Shown: positions 60,973-64,000 of the stretch, in pieces | How the letters are laid out: each line of letters opens with the position of its first letter | Numbering within the stretch: the stretch's first letter is position 1 | Source: CAZSXU01 sp964610505 | GTDB taxonomy: Bacteria; Arandabacterota; Arandabacteria; JAGLYR01 | Reading direction: 5' to 3' | DNA length: 64,000 nucleotides | NCBI GenBank assembly: GCA_964610505.1 | Contig: CAZSXU010000024.1 | Span: 1 to 64,000, forward strand | The notes under the pieces: model-generated | What the model saw: only the letters and a program-made list of their open reading frames with translations | Told to the model about the DNA's origin: nothing | The model's database searches: none | Program-made: the position numbers and the translations under genes

Positions 60973-61119
60973 GTGGCGGACGAAGCGGATTTCAAGTGCC
61001 TCCGGTGTGGGGCGGATCTGAAGTTCCCCTACACGGAAGGAGAGGGGCCCAAAGAGCGGGCCTGCCCGAAATGTAAGAGCAACAGTGTGCGCCGGATCAA
61101 GAAAAAGAAAGACGAATAG
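60973..61119 (+). CDS. Small zinc-ribbon protein, 48 aa
   Basis: Last gene of the operon, 9 bp after hdrA. GTG 60973 has GGGAG 4 nt upstream. Translation begins MADEADFKCLRCGADLKF and has two CxxC knuckles (CLRC, CPKC), ending in a basic tail (RRIKKKKDE). This is a rubredoxin-like/zinc-ribbon fold of the small FmdB-like kind. It may bind Zn or Fe and assist the complex's assembly or bind nucleic acid; the role is unknown. Its size makes it easy to miss. Confidence 0.72.
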   Translation: MADEADFKCLRCGADLKFPYTEGEGPKERACPKCKSNSVRRIKKKKDE

Positions 61120-61380
61120 CGGCTCAGCTGCTGCTGCGGGTGGACCGATACGCATATCGGAGGGCGAACCTGAGGGATCGCCCTCCGCGCTGTCGGGGCG
61201 AACGGGCGGCAGCCCCCACCCCGAACCACAGATTAGCTGCCTCGCAAACGAGGCGGCGCACAGATTGCGCAGATTCAAATGTGCATGGAGGCAAGAACCG
61301 GCCTCCATGCAGCAGCTATTCCCTTCGTGCTCTTCGTGATTCCGACTTTGGGTTCCGGCCGTAGCGGTTGAGGGTCGCCG
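61120..61380. repeat. Terminator hairpin and composite repeat region
   Basis: A 10-bp hairpin CGGAGGGCGA/TCGCCCTCCG (61158-61187) probably ends the operon, 38 bp after its last stop. It is followed by CCACAGATTAG (61226), a hairpin GCCTCG-CAAA-CGAGGC (61239-61254), GCACAGATTGCGCAGATT (61257-61274), a 9-bp hairpin CATGGAGGC/GCCTCCATG (61284-61309) and CTTCGTGCTCTTCGTG (61323-61338), the reverse complement of the CACGAAG tract at 4.7 kb. No gene. Confidence 0.7.
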
Positions 61381-64000
61381 ATGGACGCGCTCGCCATCCT
61401 GAAAGACCGGGCCTCGATTCTGGGCAATCACAACCAGAAATACATCCGGACCATCGAGACGTTCGAAGACCGCCTCACGCGGCGGCTTGAGCTTCGAGGG
61501 GTTCGCGATAAGGTCCATCTCTATCGCGACGCACCGAATCCGGGTCCCGAGATGGACGCGATCGTCTCGGTGTCCGACGACGGACAGGACGTTCTCGATT
61601 TCCTCGGTTGCTATTACGCCTTCCGCTTCCTGGGGATGAATCTGGGGTTGTTGGACGCCCTTCACCTGGATCTCCTCTCGGAAGACGATCGCCCTTCGGT
61701 CTTGTTCCGACAATTCATGAAACAGTCCGGGACGGAATTCCGGATGCTGACCACGCATTACATGCAAAGGCTTCTGGACCTTTTCGTCGGCCGGGGAGAG
61801 GTGCCGGAATTCGTGCTTCTGGGTACGGGAACCCGGGCGGATCAGGACGATATCGACGTGGGGGTCGTGGTGAGTGGAGAGGGCGACCGGGACTGCCTGG
61901 ATCGCGCCATCGGGCGGCTCCGGACGGAAATGCTGCGCCGGGCCAGCTGCCTTCATTTCCATCTCTCCGAACACGTCGGAACTCGGGTGTACTCGGCCAC
62001 GATCGAGGAGTACCAAACCCTGCTGGCCAAACGGATCCACGATTTCGTTATCATTAGCGAGATGCTGGGCGCGGCGCACATCCTGGGCAGCCGCCGGTTG
62101 TTCGAGGTGTTTCAGAGGGACGTGACGGACCGGTACTACTACCGGTTCGGGGAGAACATCTATCACGAGGGATTTCTCCGCGGCATCGTAGGTGAAATCC
62201 GTGCACTGGTCGCGCATCCGGTGCAGCTGGAGTCCATCCACCCGAAGAACGATGGGCTGAGGATGATCAAGGGGCTCATCGCCGCGATGAAGACCATCTT
62301 CGGCGTGCAGAAGGTCAATGCCTGGGACATTCTCGATGACCTCAGGGTCCGGGACGCCGACAACGCCCAGATCTACGAACAGCTGGATGAGGCGCTGACC
62401 TTCCTGGAGATCTTCCGGCACATCTATCAGCTCCTGGTGGTGCAGGAAGAGGACATTCCCCTCAGAGATGAGAACATCCGGCAGAATCTCCAGGTTGTCG
62501 CTACCCGCATGGGATACCACGACGTGGGGATCGTAAAGGCCTGGAATCACCTGGTCATCCACTACAACGAACATGTGAAACTCGCCCGGGAGGCGGTGAC
62601 CGCCCTCATGCCTGACTTGACCGCGCACCTGGGGGAGTTCTCGATCTTCAGCTCGATGGCCCAGACGGCCAACCTCTCGGACGTGGCTGAGAACGTGAAG
62701 CAGAACCTGGCGGTGGGCTTCATCTCCGAAGCGGCGTTCTTCGGCGGAACGCGTTATTGGGACGACGTTCTGACCCGCCTGGAGGAAGAGAGCGGCCGGG
62801 TCCTGGGCCGATTCGTGGCGGACATAGCGGTTCTTGACAAACGCGTGCGAACCCAGCTTCTTCGGCGCTACGCCACCTGCGCAGGGTTCGCGCCCTATTC
62901 CATCCTGCGACTCCTCGTCGTCGTCAAGAGATACCGGGGGCACCCGGAGTCGGGCGCGATCTTTGAGGAGCTCACCCGCTTCGTTCTCGAGGAACTGAAA
63001 CCGAGAGCCAACACGCCCACCCGGTTCTGCATGCTGTTCTACCTCTACCCGGAAGTCATGAACGGTTTCCTGGATCTCTGCTCCGACGAGGACCGCCTCC
63101 GGGTGAGGGAGCTGGTCCAGGGCCCCATCCACAGCGAGGAGTTCGTCGGTGTCCGGGAGGCCCTTCTCTACCTCTGCGATCTTCATATTCAATCGAGCCG
63201 CGCCTTCAAGCGGCAGATCATGAGCGTGGTCAAACGCCATCCGACAGTGCTCCATCATCTCCACGATTTCGACCGGCTGTGGGGCATGGCCCGGGGGTAC
63301 TTCGCGGAGAGCCAGAGGATGCCCCAATTCAGGCGGCGAAAGGAGCTGTTGGGCGATTATTACGATCTCTCCTACCTGACCGTGGCGCTGGAAACCCTGG
63401 AGGGGAAGCCGATCGAGGACATCAATGCCCGGTTCACGGAGTTCTCGGACAACTACGTTCAGGTCCTCTTTGACATCTGCAGGCAGGAGGTCGAGGAGGA
63501 GTCCGGAGAACCCGTGGCGACGCGTGATTTGCTGGCCGTCTACGCAGCGGGGGGGAACGCGAGGGAACAGGCCTTCGACGACGATTACGACATGTTCTTC
63601 GTGCTCAATTCCACGGACGAGGATGTCCGGATGCACTGCAACCGAATCGCTGGCAAGATGAACAGCGAGATCGGCAAGAGAGGCATCCTGCCCCACTATC
63701 GTCTGGCGGACCACTTCGGTCACTACGTGACGCTGGCGTCCGAGATTGAAGAACTTCTGACCTCGGAGAGCGAGGACGTGTTTGTGGATCAGTCACAGAT
63801 CCTCGGATCGAGAATGGTGGTGGGCAGCCGAAAATTCGCGGAAAACTTCGAAGAGCACGTGATCGGCCCCCTCATCTTCCGGGACTCTGAGCGGTACGCG
63901 AAGCACATGATCAAGGAAATCCGATCGCGGCACGGGGAAGAGTCCCCCGGCGCACCCTGCCTGGACGTCAAGGAGTGCGCGGGCGGGCTCCGAGACATCG
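61381..64000 (+). CDS. Tandem nucleotidyltransferase-like protein of the GlnD/GlnE superfamily (partial, runs off the window)
   Basis: Open from ATG 61381 (GAGGG 7 nt upstream) to the right edge, at least 873 residues without a stop. A helical N-terminal part precedes a nucleotidyltransferase motif near residues 145-165 (EFVLLGTGTRADQDDIDVGVVV). After a long helical stretch a second appears near 715-740 (VYAAGGNAREQAFDDDYDMFFVLN), followed near 862 by LDVKECAGGLRDI, matching the KEG.GGLRD motif of PII uridylyltransferase and the GGIREIEF motif of glutamine-synthetase adenylyltransferase. This points to a protein-nucleotidylylating enzyme, but the tandem arrangement and long spacer differ from standard GlnD. 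Its target is unknown. It is downstream of the Hdr operon, separated by the terminator. Confidence 0.8.
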   Translation, partial: MDALAILKDRASILGNHNQKYIRTIETFEDRLTRRLELRGVRDKVHLYRDAPNPGPEMDAIVSVSDDGQDVLDFLGCYYAFRFLGMNLGLLDALHLDLLSEDDRPSVLFRQFMKQSGTEFRMLTTHYMQRLLDLFVGRGEVPEFVLLGTGTRADQDDIDVGVVVSGEGDRDCLDRAIGRLRTEMLRRASCLHFHLSEHVGTRVYSATIEEYQTLLAKRIHDFVIISEMLGAAHILGSRRLFEVFQRDVTDRYYYRFGENIYHEGFLRGIVGEIRALVAHPVQLESIHPKNDGLRMIKGLIAAMKTIFGVQKVNAWDILDDLRVRDADNAQIYEQLDEALTFLEIFRHIYQLLVVQEEDIPLRDENIRQNLQVVATRMGYHDVGIVKAWNHLVIHYNEHVKLAREAVTALMPDLTAHLGEFSIFSSMAQTANLSDVAENVKQNLAVGFISEAAFFGGTRYWDDVLTRLEEESGRVLGRFVADIAVLDKRVRTQLLRRYATCAGFAPYSILRLLVVVKRYRGHPESGAIFEELTRFVLEELKPRANTPTRFCMLFYLYPEVMNGFLDLCSDEDRLRVRELVQGPIHSEEFVGVREALLYLCDLHIQSSRAFKRQIMSVVKRHPTVLHHLHDFDRLWGMARGYFAESQRMPQFRRRKELLGDYYDLSYLTVALETLEGKPIEDINARFTEFSDNYVQVLFDICRQEVEEESGEPVATRDLLAVYAAGGNAREQAFDDDYDMFFVLNSTDEDVRMHCNRIAGKMNSEIGKRGILPHYRLADHFGHYVTLASEIEELLTSESEDVFVDQSQILGSRMVVGSRKFAENFEEHVIGPLIFRDSERYAKHMIKEIRSRHGEESPGAPCLDVKECAGGLRDI

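Noticed and set aside
59287..63723. A 1478-codon open frame on the minus strand
   Set aside because: It lies antisense to hdrA and the nucleotidyltransferase gene, both strongly homologous. It is a by-product of GC-biased codon positions; no domain is recognisable.

Overview
This is a GC-rich bacterial chromosome segment of about 64 kb. I see no rRNA, tRNA, CRISPR array, prophage or insertion sequence. The cell is clearly Gram-negative: there is a TonB-dependent receptor, many lipoproteins, and secreted proteins with C-terminal FlgD-like/T9SS-type sorting domains (NPFNP ... YDV.GR ... SGVYF.R ... K/RM.L). That sorting domain, together with gingipain-like, M28, S8 and caspase-like secreted peptidases and NFACT/RqcH, suggests the FCB group. 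My guess is a candidate phylum near Eisenbacteria, Latescibacterota, Krumholzibacteriota or Zixibacteria; this is inferred from gene content, not from a marker gene.

Layout. 0-8 kb: an endonuclease/exonuclease/phosphatase protein, a TonB receptor, an AhpD-like protein, a truncated CoA-binding remnant, an FGE-like lipoprotein and a secreted beta-helix protein. 8-16 kb: a secreted caspase-like protein, a selD-rqcH operon and a HEAT-cyclophilin fusion. 16-30 kb: a membrane spermidine-synthase-like protein, a PfkB kinase, a YkgJ cluster protein, S8 and M28 peptidases with sorting domains, and two large membrane glycosyltransferase-type proteins. 30-35 kb: a two-component system followed by two lipoproteins, one of them Spy-like. 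35-50 kb: a 1480-residue C25 peptidase, an HMA protein, a methyltransferase, a REC-PAS protein, small secreted paralogues, a cupin, and a MarR/DUF401 pair. 50-61 kb: one long operon of eleven genes for 2-oxoacid:ferredoxin oxidoreductase and heterodisulfide-reductase-like proteins. 61.4 kb to the right edge: a tandem nucleotidyltransferase of the GlnD/GlnE type, cut off by the window.

The most interesting system is the 50-61 kb operon. It encodes gamma1-delta-alpha-beta-gamma2 of a 2-oxoacid:ferredoxin oxidoreductase, then a tandem double HdrA, MvhD, an HdrC-HdrB fusion, an HdrA-MvhD fusion and a 48-residue zinc ribbon. Both HdrA genes carry an in-frame TGA exactly where the flavin-domain cysteine of HdrA is expected (DCSI-U-ILGP). 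Each TGA is followed 27 nt later by an identical GGATGCC-GGTC-GGCATCC hairpin that fits a bacterial SECIS. A third selenoprotein gene, selD itself (SGAG-U-ACK), lies at 12.6-13.7 kb, again with a SECIS-like hairpin. The window therefore holds part of a selenocysteine economy and a selenium-dependent, probably electron-bifurcating or confurcating, complex that ordinary gene callers split into pieces.

The intergenic DNA is also unusual. It is full of short-period (7, 8 and 9 nt) degenerate repeats, GGGCGA...TCGCCC hairpins just downstream of stop codons, two copies of a MITE-like element bounded by inverted CCACAGATTTCACRGATG arms, a four-copy 38-bp tandem repeat and a 182-bp tandem duplication.
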